From Rhea pennata (taxonomy: Eukaryota; Chordata; Aves; Rheiformes; Rheidae): 64,000 bases of DNA. Positions 40,400 through 52,300 of the stretch are shown here, piece after piece (within the stretch, counting starts at the first letter, position 1; every line of letters begins with the position of its first letter). The notes under the pieces were generated by a model that saw only the letters and a list, made by a program, of their open reading frames with translations, had not been told where the DNA came from and searched no databases. Made by a program: the position numbers and the translations under genes. The stretch covers positions 61,978,570 through 62,042,569 of the forward strand of contig NC_084667.1 of NCBI RefSeq assembly GCF_028389875.1, read 5' to 3'.

Positions 40400-43300
40400 C
40401 TGTTACAAAAAGTGGTGTTAATATGACTGACGCAATGAAGCAAAGGAAAACAACAGTAAGGGAGAACAATTTGTAATTTTTCCTGGGTAAAACAGCAAGG
40501 AGCCTTGCCTACTTTAGTTATACTGTGGATAACACATTAGGAAGAGAATATCTGCATTCCCCCAGGGAAAAACAAATAAGCATGCTTATGCACTCCGCAC
40601 TTTGCATACCATGTCATGTTTCTGTATGGAGTGTGAATGTACACAACATAAAGCACATTTGCCTAAGTAAAGCTTAGCACTTCCTGGAAAGGATGGCCTT
40701 ACTGCGTATGAATTTATGAGCACGTGCTTGAGCTGTAAAGCCAATATATTCAGTACACAGAGCTGCAAAGAGCAATTACATGTGCATTTGCCACAAATTT
40801 CATGTTCTCAGGAAACACCGGGCCCACTGGTCATGTGTTGTAGATGCGTCCATGATTTTGCATGTATAGCTTAGTAGTGTTCATTAGTTTTCCAGAACTC
40901 AGGAGGGTCCACACAAATGTTGGACATTCTCAAATTATAACTTCCAGGCAGAAAAAGAAGATTTACATTGGAAAGCCTTACTGGTAGCCCTGCATACACT
41001 TCAACAGAACAACACTGATTTACAGTGGTCCTGTTTACATGAGTTATTACATAAAGAAGTAATGTAGTGATACTGCTGTTATCCATAGTTGGATGGAAAA
41101 TGAAATTACTCTTTCGTGACATAGGAAGGCTTGAAAATTTGGCTTTTATCTTGAATCAGAAGAAAAAGCTCTCTTGTATTTTTATTACAATAGAAGTTAT
41201 ATTTTAGAACTACATTGTAGTAACAAAATGACTTTGTCAAAATAAAATACGTCAATAAATATAACCTAGAAGTCATGTAAAAATAAGAATTTGGACTGAA
41301 TCACAAACAGAAAAAAAAATCCACTTTGACTTAAGATCATTTGATTAGTTTCTTTTCAATGTATATTAAAACATTTTTTTCCCCCAGAAAACTTTTCAGT
41401 TTTAACAAAACACTGTGATGGATGGTAGCTGCTTTGCCATCAGTTAACGCAGAGTACTACTACTGCTAATTCCAGACTGGCTCGAGCCCGTCTTACCTAC
41501 ACTCCAGTTGTGCTCTCTAACTACAGAGTAGACAGATTCTCAGTCCGCTGGCCCCTCTCCCGGTGAGGAAGAGCTAGCCATCAGACATCCTCTCTGATAG
41601 TACAACCAAATCTACTTACCCACGGAAATAGCCCCTTACTTGGTAGTGAATAACTCTGAGAACTCTGGCAAGTCTTTACTCTTGCAAGGCTGAGGGGTTT
41701 TGCCCCGATGGTAGAATTGCTTCTGAAAGAGGTGCTGAGCACTGTCCTTCGGTAAGGGCAGCAGCGTGCTGAGCACTGGTGAGCGCTGCTGGGCCACGAT
41801 ATTTATTGATGGACGCTTGGCACAGCCATTTCTTGAAAGAAAACAGATGCAGCTGTTATCTCAGTGTGTTGGGACGGGGCAGGGGGGGTCCCTACAGGCC
41901 CATCAGAGTGTCACACATGTACCTGTGACATGGGAATCTCACTTTCTTTGCATCGGCAGTTTGGTCTCCAGCTTTCTGCAAGTCAACATCTTTCTTCTCT
42001 CTTAAGGTAGGATTAAATATATCAGAGCGAAGAAGCCTGCAGATTTCTTCCTGAATCACTCGGAAGTGCTTCCGTCTGAATGCAAGCCAAGCCACATAGC
42101 AGCAGTAGCTGTAGAAGCTCTGAATCGAAAACACAGATCTCATTTTCACTGGGGAAGTCCCCATGTGCCACTGCGTCCCAGTGTGGAGGCTGGCATGACT
42201 CCACTAAAAAGCCAGCAACCAGTTTGGCAATGACCAAATGGCAATTTACCATTTATCAGACAATATTTGAAAGGACACTCACAGTATGAAGACTCTATAA
42301 CTACCTTTCCAACTCATGGCCAGGTGGCTAGAAGTCTCCATACTTAGAGGCCTATCCAATATATCCCTACTAAAGCAATTAAGAGCAGTAACTCCCTGCA
42401 CTGACACTGCATGATGGGAAGAGGATGATAATCTTTTTTTAACAATATACTAACAGATGAAGCTGAAACACAGTTCAGATGGATTTGATCTCGCTTAACT
42501 CTGGCCAGTGTGACTTAGCCTTGCTGCTGAATATGAAGGAGCCAACTGGAGATCACTATCTAATTTCCTTCAATAATCAATGGAAAGAGACAGATGAGAT
42601 GAGTCATTCCATGGCTCACACATCTGTTTTAGGGAAAAACAATTCACCCTCTAGCTGAGCTTCTCTTTTTCTCCATTGACTGCCAAGAGAGCCTAAGGGC
42701 CCAGTCTGACTGGACGCCTACTGTTTGAGCGACTAGAGTTAGACAAGATGATTCCCACCCCAGATGACAGCATTATGATCACAGAAAATATTATTACCAA
42801 ATATGAACTCATTGCATATCATCCCCACATATCTGCTTGCTGACTAGAAAACAAAGTCTAGCATTTCACTCCTGTTCATTATTTGTGATTCCTGAAGCCA
42901 AGTGAACATCCACTAAATCAAATGTCTGCTAAGCCTGTTCTTGAAAAGGTGGTACCACTGGGACTGCTCGGTATCCCTAAACTGTATCCACAATACTCAT
43001 CTTTCAAGAAAATGCATCCCAATTTGTGAATTACAAAGTATAATTTGGGCCCTAGCTGTTTTACATTAATTTGCTTAAGTGCTACTACATACCAAGTGTA
43101 ACTACATACCAAATGCTCATTGAAGTGTATGTGGCAGGCTAGAAGAGCTCATTGGCAGCTAGAAATGTTGTAAGGGCAATAAAAATGAAAGTCAGCTGTG
43201 AAATTTCTTATTTAGAGGTGAAATTATGAAACCAATGATGAGAAGAAACCTATAGACCAGATTTCCCAGGGGGACCTCAGGCAGTGATAGAAACTGCCCA

Positions 43301-46300
43301 GGCTTTGAGGCAGCCAGAGAGGACCTGAAACTCTCCAGCTAAGGGCTCCAAGAGGAAAGGGTAGGGCCTGAAGGGTAGAACCAGACTGTATTTTACAATG
43401 GCATTGTAATCTAGGCCCAAAGATAAAAATCTTACTGTAGGTACTTTGCCCTACAAGTATACTACTGGCAGAACCAAAAGGGAAAGGAGCAGGCTGACTG
43501 CAGAACTTCAATGCACGAGGAAGGGACAGGCTTTGGGCTGACAGTCATGCTCTCCCTTCGTCTTTGTATCTTTCTTACCTCAAAGAAGTCCCGATCCTTC
43601 TGCGATGATGATGTTTTTCTCCTAAGGCAGTGAACAACAGCACAAAATTAATAGCAGCAGTTGTCTTCTGAGTTCTCTAAAGAGAGTATTGAATATGACT
43701 TATGTGGCTATTCCCAAGTTGCCATTTCACCAAAGCAATAAAGTTGGTGTTGGTAGATCCTCATTATTAGCATGCAGAGACCACTGTCCAAGAGAAAGAC
43801 AGGACTTCTGCATTGCCTCGGAAGGAGAAAATGCAAAATATTCTATGGCTCAGTTAATTAAATTTGACAGAGAACAAAGCTGGATGTGACGAGCAGGTGA
43901 GGTTCCCCTGCTATCTAAACTGAGTTCTCTGCATGGGCCTCTCAAAAGCAGTCAGCACTGATCTAACCCAGTTTCCACTGAAGTCCATAGAAAACTCTCC
44001 CTGACATCACTGGAAGAGCAACAAGCAGAGTTACCAGGGAACAAAGCCAGGCCAGTGCTGAGACAATATACTTGAAAACCAGGAGAGAGATAACTGATGG
44101 ATCTCCAAGAAGAAATGCAAAACATGCACAAGAATGACACAGGGCCTTTGTTAAGGAAGCAGCAATTTGCCCAGTGGAAATCCGAGAGATGATCTCACCA
44201 CCCACTTGAGCCTGGGGATTCTCAGACAAAGCCAAATGGAAGCCCATCATGGAAACCAGTACTAATGTGGAAGGTGATGAACACAACCCAGCAGGCATTC
44301 AGTTCTCTTGGAGGTGGCACAGCTCACCCTTATGGAAGGAAAAGCAATTTCCCTTGCAAGCCTCCAGATCTCCACAGATCTGGCTAGGTCCTGAGAGACG
44401 CACAGGAAGCCCTGTGTCTCTGTTAATTCACCACCTTCTGAAACATCCCCTATGTTCCTGGTAAGATCAACATCAGTTGTTCCAAACTGGTATCCCCAGC
44501 TGCCATCACTGCAGAAACATCAATGCAGAGCAGACTATGAAGATAGTATCTTTTCAGCCCCATACCTCCATTAACCAGCCTGTCGTTTTTGTTTATTGAA
44601 ATATTGATCAACAGGATCACGTATCTCCCTGTTGCCCACCAATCCTACTTCTGCTGACAGTTCAGCTGAGATCCCAAACCCCACATATGGGGTAAAAGAA
44701 ATCCGACTGTGCAAGCATGGCATGGCCTTTGCCAAAGCAGAATCTCCCAAATAACTTTGATGCGTTTGACTCCTTAGAATGCTGCACTTAACCAGAATTC
44801 ATGTCTTCAGAATAACACAGTGGAGGAACCTTATGTGAAGCTGGCTCCTTAAACCTAAACATAAAGGTTTCAGCTTCACCTTTTAGCGTTACGTATCTTT
44901 GCAGTGTCTTTGAACTAACCCCTGCTTCAGCAGTCAGAGAAACCTATGTGGACGTCAGCAACAGAAACTAACACTAATAATTAGAGCCAAATAAGGCTGG
45001 AGGTCTCCACCCTTCTCTTCTCAACGCTTTCTTTCTTTGGGTGATATATTAGCTAAGACCTACTTGAAGTAAAGTTTCCTAAAATAAGTGTTGTACTAGC
45101 AGGCAACTCCCATGTCTAGGGCACAGCTGCTAATTACCTAGGAAAATACAGAAATGGTTAGGGAAACATCAAATTTACAGTAACATTCAGGACAGAACTT
45201 GCAAGAAACATGTGAATGAGTGAGTGAAGAGCATCACGCCTTCTAGAAATACAATAACAATTATTTCTTAGAGCTGACAGGGTGACGGGATGAATTCATG
45301 CATTAAAGAGAAGGATAGCACAGCCAAAGCAGACAGTGCATTAAGCATAGGGTTTGGATTTAAGAAGACGGTGGCTTGAGATACCTACAAGAACCACTGT
45401 TCTGCATAGGGCCACATGGGGAAGAAATGCTTCCTGTGCCATTTTAGCAGCTCTCTTGACCACAACTGTGACTCTAATTGCCCATGGATCAAACCAGCTT
45501 CAAGGATCAGTAAGGGCTGACTCAGCAGTGCTTGTGCCATTGATGCACGCAGCTTTGGGAACACTCTGTATTTTTCCCATTATGCCAATGCCCAGAAGGA
45601 AACTGGCACCACAAAAAGGTTGCACAACCCCATCAACTTAAAAGGAGAAAGCCAGACACACCTATTCCTCCTCAGCATTGGAGGCATAAAAGAGCTAATG
45701 CTAACACACACAAATAACAGGTCTGGAGGAATTCTCTCAAATCCCAGGCTGAGGTAATATCAACATAGGATTTTTTGTGCTGCATTTTACAAAACACGCA
45801 AATTGTTAAGTTGAAGATGTTCTCCATCTGTGTCCCTTTTTAAACTTTTGGAAAAAAATACATGTATATGAACAATTAATGATTTCATACAAACACATAC
45901 ATATTTGGCAGATCTAGAAGGAAAAACAGTTTCCCAGCACATGATAAGATTTCATTAAAATGTTGCTATGGTGAATCAGAATGAAAAAGTAAAAGCTTCA
46001 ATATCATCCTGAATCTAAAGACATTTCGGTTGAGCTATAATAAAACATGGTAAAAGAGGGAATGGCACATCATTAGTAGTTTCACAGCTTTTTCATCTAA
46101 ACACTTTTCAGGTCAAAAGAAATTCATCAGAAATAACCCTTGTCACAGTTTCCATTTTAATAAAGGATCTTTCCCATCCAAAACCATGTGCACTCAAAAA
46201 ATTCTTAACTAGCTTTTATAATTAAGAGTTTTAATCAGTTCTGTCCCTTAGCTTTTGTTTTTGGCAGTTTACATAATGGACTGGGAGTATCCAGATAACA

Positions 46301-49300
46301 TTTAAGGCTAAACTGAGTCATCCTGGAAGAGATTTTTATGTAATTGCAATATGGCATGGGAAATGCCATATATTGTAGCATACTCAGCATTAACTTAACT
46401 CTGAAGCTAGCTGCAGTCAGCTACCACCCTCCTGTGAGTAACTCAGTGAGGTCCCTCTTCACACAGCACCTTACATCAGAAACATTTTAAGGCACAACCT
46501 TCTTCTCTGTCCTCTGTGTCTTTACAGCCTGGACACCAATGTTCCAACCCCTGGCCAGCCTCTACCCACTGCTGTTTTTTTGCCACTAGACCTCTGTCTT
46601 GCCTCCATCCTGCACAGTCACACCCACCAGACATATGAGTGAAGAAACAACAGAGCTACCCATGTTTGCTTTCATCTCCAATTAAGCTCCCTACCTTTTT
46701 TTGCTTCTCATCATTCCCTTGGTTCCTCTGGCTTTTCAAACATTCTCCCATCCCCTCCCAAATGCTTCAGTTTCTTCATTCTCACAGCAACTTTCTCTCC
46801 ACCCTCAGTTCTTCACTGGTCCATAGCATCTAAAGAGCAACTGGTGTCCACCACTCTGGGAAAACCATGCGTTGTCTTCCTTGCTCAGTAGAAGAAGGCC
46901 TACACAACCAATGCCCAAGATCCCCAAGCACAACCCCTTCTTCTCTCTAATCCCCTCATTTGCTGCCGTTCAGGAACATGGTCTCCTTCACTTGCCAGTA
47001 CTCTTACGACTTCTCAGACATGATATAAGAGGAAATCAAAGCAGGGATCAATGGCAACCACTGGTACATAACACGTTCTTCCTCTTATACTGTTTGTCTT
47101 CAAGATTCAGTAAGTGGAAGCGGGGCAGGGCTGAGATCCAGGGCTGGCACTGCCTTTTGCGCTGATGACTGTGCTGAACCCATCAAAGGTTCACGGTCTG
47201 TATATCTAGCAAGGCTTCAACATACCTGGGCTAGAGCCCAGTCTAGTAACCTGTGCCCTGCTGCAACTTGTTGTGGCCAGATCAGCTGGCAGCAGCTCAC
47301 CAGAAACACTTTCAGAGTCAGTTACCAGCTGGAGCTTCATGGAGATCAGGACACTCTCTGCCTCATGGTCCCTGTGTCCCATGTGTCTCTTTGATCCACA
47401 AAGACATTTGTTACCCTGGACATTCACTTCTGTCACTCAAGAAAGGCTTTGGGTTGCTGCTGCACCTGACATAGCAACGGTCCCCAGGAGGAAAGTTTTC
47501 TGTGGCTTACTTTCCACAAGACATGTGGTAGTGCTCTGCCATGCCTTCTCCAAGGATAAGATTACAGTACAGCTTGGCAAGGTGAATCCTGGCCACTTCT
47601 AACTTTGCCAGGACGTTGTCCATTTCTTTCTCCTCTAACAAAACGATGGTCCTGTTTAAATTAGAAAGAAAACAACATTTTTAGGGAAGGTGTTCTGGAT
47701 AGAAGGAATGCCAGAAAGAGTGACTGGTCCTGAGAAGTAAGAACAGTTTTGGGGCACATAAGCCACCCCACTACATGACACCAACCTCGGAGGACTCCAC
47801 TGCAGCAAGCTCAGACACCTTCAGTGCAGCTTTGCAATGCTGATGGGGCCACAAGGCCTAGGGCTTGGGCCCAGACAGTCTCTCCTGCCCTGTAGAGCTT
47901 ATAAGCTCCGTGCCCACAGCCTTTTAGGTTGCTTTCTTTGATCCCATGCAGCTTATGAACTCTTTTTGCAGTCTACATAAAAGCCCTGGAGGTGCACTTA
48001 GATATCTCCGGGTGCAGACTGCCACCAGGCAGCAAGAAGCAGCGGGTCTGGTTCAGTCAGAGACAGCGCTTCTCTTCACAAAGGCAGAAGAAGCACCTTT
48101 GGGACTGCCTCCAAACAGGAAAGGCTGACACCGCAAGCCTGCATTTTAAACCGGTTCAGATCAAACACTAAGGAAATACCAAGCCAAAGAGCTCTCTGCT
48201 TTCTCTGCTTCCCCTGCAGTCCACCAGATTGTCTCCCAGTACCTGGGAGTGCTACAGACCTAAAAGTCACCAGCCTCCTTTCATACTCAGGAGGGTTGTT
48301 TTTATCGGTCCCATCCTTGATGGCCTCAAGGTCAAAGGCTTTCTACAAGACCCAGCTCTAATAATTAGGGCAATTACTCTCGGCTTCTCAAGGATAATTG
48401 CTAATAAAATTCAACTGATTTTCCTAAAAAGATATGAAAGGGTTCAAAGCAGAAACAAATAGAAACTGAGTGGAAAAGAAAATACGGGGCAAAATAATAG
48501 CCCATGTGCCAGTCCTATCTCATTTACCACTGCTCAGTTTTTGTTCTTAGGGTCACATATTTCAGAAATGAATACTCCTACGCTGTCTCCAGTGATGGGG
48601 AATGCCTCCTGCCCACTGCTTTGGAAAACTGGTTGGTTGTTTTTGAAGTTAGTTACAAGATATTCCTGAATCTAGAGGAAGCCAGAGAAGCCTCAGGCTT
48701 GGATTTAAAACAAGTCAGCCTAGAATCAACAAAAGATAGGTAACAAGAAGTCAAAGATGTCTTCATCTTGACTTTGTCTGATATGTATTCCTTCCAATAT
48801 AAGAAAGTTTAACACACAGAAGCAATGACTTCTTAATCAAGGACTTAGACTCTCTACTGAGGCACCATGAATGCTGATACTTCTACTATGTCTGCGTTCA
48901 AGACAGTGAAGAGCTATTCAGACCATCAGGTCTGGCTCCCTGGGGACTGTAATAATCACAAGAGATGAGCTGGAATCTACCGTAGGCAGCCTGAACAGCA
49001 GGAATCCCAAAACATGCAAAGTAAGGGCAGGAATAAACAGCATTTTTTACGTTCCTAGGATATCACACACGGTCTGCAAGAGCGCAGAGCAGTCAAAGAC
49101 TGCAGAGCCATTGCTTGTGTCTGCCATGTAGAACCATCAGGCTGAAAAAGGCCTAGGTGGGCTACCAAGCCCAGTCTCCAAACAGCTTCCATTCCATATA
49201 TCCTCACCCAGAATTAGCCACAAAAGGCTTTCCAAAATCTTTCAACAAACTTTACAGTGGAGATGCTTTATCTTTTATTAATATGCAAGAGGATGAGAGC

Positions 49301-52300
49301 AGTGGGAATTAAAGATGGTACTGGTGGCCTCGGTCCTGGTGGCAGGAGGGAGTTTGATACACAAAACTCTCTGATGGTCCTAGGAAGAGGTAATATCCTG
49401 TGCTGCAGCAGGTGACAGAAAAAAAAAGACAGTGGTATTTACCAGTGTTATTGGGGTGAAATTTTTCCATTATGAGGCCAAATCTATCAGTTTAGCTATG
49501 AGCAAATTACAGGTGTCAACAACCAGACACATGGAAAGGTACCAGCATGTCTTGGCTACATTTGTGGCAATTGTGTCTCTATTTGATTCCATACCTTACA
49601 AAGTACTGTGACAAGTCTCAAAATGTCATGACCAACAGAAGAATCATTTAAGCTAAAAATAAACTCAGTAAAAAATACCTTCTAGATGGTAAGATCAAGA
49701 AAGATATCCACAGAAGAGGAATGACAGTACTCACTATATTTGATTTTTAAATATAGCTCATGTATGCATCAAGGTCAGAATTAAACCAGGCAGATAATAG
49801 AGGAAATGCAAGATTTTGAGCAGGGAAAGAAGGTGCAATGGCAGAGAGCTCTTCCCAGCATACTGTCTCCCTGTTCCTCCAAATCAGCTAAGATGCCAGA
49901 ATACAGCAAAAAAAAAAGCAAAAAGTCTCTCCTGGCAGGGATTATCCAAAGCTTATAGCTAGTGACCAGAACCCCCTGGATACTGGAAGCATAACTCTAT
50001 ATTGCAATAGGTCCAAACTTCTTTTTATTTCAGTCTGTTTGTATCCGTATTTGCAACACCAGTCAATGATACGGGCCATTTTGAGCTGTAATGGCCCATG
50101 AAGTGGCCTCCTTGTCCTTTACTAGCCAAGAGTGAAGGGTCATTTTGTAAACTGCAGCCCAATGCAGTTTATGTAAATTGTATATGAAATTCGTATATGA
50201 AATTACACTCATGGTTTTCTTTATTTATGAATTGTTCTTTGCACAATGAGAGAAACACCTGACAATCCATGGAGGTGGAGCAAGCAAATTCCTTAAGGCC
50301 ACCAATCCTCCAACAATCTTTGCTTCAATCCAGATACATCAGCTCCTCTTTATATCAAGGCTTCAAGAACTGTCAAGTAAGTAATTATTAGGTGTTTTAA
50401 TAAAATAGTCAATCAATTCTCAGAGATTATTAATGAGCCCAGCAGATCATTAAGTTTTCTTATAATCATGATTTGTAGCTCAGTAATACTTTCTCCCAAG
50501 GTATATAATCCTCTAATACAGCAGCTCCTAAACTACTCCTCTGTAATCCCCACTTCCACTTTGCAAGGTAGCAAGTATGGTCACACACCCTCACTGGAGA
50601 ACTGCTTTCCTAACATATATTTCTCCTGTTGAAACATGCTGATATCACCAAAGAGTCATCTGAGCCTGCTTTGCGAAGTATTTAAAAAGGAATCTTAAAG
50701 CAATGTGACCCACAGCACAAATTAACATCCAGTAAACTCAGATATGATTATTTGTTGCTTTGTTCTGCAAGCAGAAATGACTGGATGCTAATGTTACCAC
50801 CAGGAAATGGCAGTAAGAGATGGTAATTCAGTCCAGAACAGTCATACAGATTTAGCATTTATAGCAGTAGTAGATTTATTTACATTGCAGTGTTACCTGG
50901 ACAAGCCAAATTATTTGGTGACCCCACTGCAGCAAGGCTGATCCAATCACTATCTTGAAATGGAGACTAGGATGCTGCCATGCCACATGAACCACAGTGC
51001 ACGTCACTCAAGGCAAGGCTGCGGAAAAACGGGGTTCAAAACCCTCCCCGTTCAGTTTCTCTACATAGCCTTGGGACTGTTCCCTGTGGTCTTCCATGTA
51101 TAGACTTGGCCAATATATGCTTGTGGCTTTAGCGCCAAGCATTATAACGAAGCCAGCAATAACAAACCTAGTCTATGCACAGGGCAAGCCCTGTTACGCA
51201 GTCTTTACTCATGCAAGAAGTCCTTGCTCGTATGCAGGATCCCACTGACTCTGACATGAAAGCCTGCCCTGTGATTCCAGATTTGCTGGGGCATGCCCTA
51301 TGTACTTACACTAGTGAAGTCTCATACTCACGAAACTGGAGTTTTGGATGTCTTTTCCAGGGCAATTTTTTCCAAGTAAAAAGATAAGTAGAAAATCAGA
51401 GCCATGAGGAACGCATCTAGTTTCTTATTCCTAAATGGAAAGTAGAAAGGTCACCATATCTACAAATTCGCAGATACAAACACCACCAGGCTATTATGAA
51501 AAAGAACAAAGTCTCTGCTCAGGGGCCTACAGTATGTCAAAAACTATCCATACAGTCTAGACCTATTTGTAGCAAGCACTGCATCCTGCAGTAAGAGTTT
51601 GAAGGCTTTTAGAGAATTACTAGGAGTCCAAAAGTTACGCTGAAGAGTGGATTGAACTGCATATAACCAGACATGCTCCCAGCGAGCACCTTTTCTGCAC
51701 TAAACACACCGAAAGGGTGGCATTCCCATTCAAAGGAGCAAACGGGATACCTGGGATGCCCCTCTCGCCTTCTTCGGGGACAGTACATCTAAGGCTCAGC
51801 AAAGTCTGCAGACACATTCCTAAACCAAAGGCCGTGCAGCCACTGTAACGCCCTGCTGAGCTCAGAGACGTGCCTCGGAGACAAAGTGCTCTCCCAGCCG
51901 CCCTCCTGCTCTCAGCGCTTGGAGAAGTAATGCTGATACGTAACAGCAGCAGTTAATGAGCTCTGCAGGCCCGACTGGAGCAGCAGCAGCACAAGAAGGC
52001 AACGCAGATGCCCAGCTGCGCTAGACGCTCCCCGTGCATCCAGTGTCACTGATGCTCTGGCAAACATGGAATTTAATTTGGAGTAAGACAAGTAACAGGC
52101 TTTGAATATTTTGGCCTAAGTCATAGCTTGCCCGTAGCTAACCCAGAGGAAGACTCTTTCAAACAAGCAATGGGATTACTTCTCTGCACATCTCACGGAT
52201 GAAATGCCGCTGGTATTGTTTCCCACTGAGCAGCATAAACAAGATATTTTAAACCACTGTTCTTTTATTTTCTGCTTCTTATAAAGCCTAACCCCTCCAC

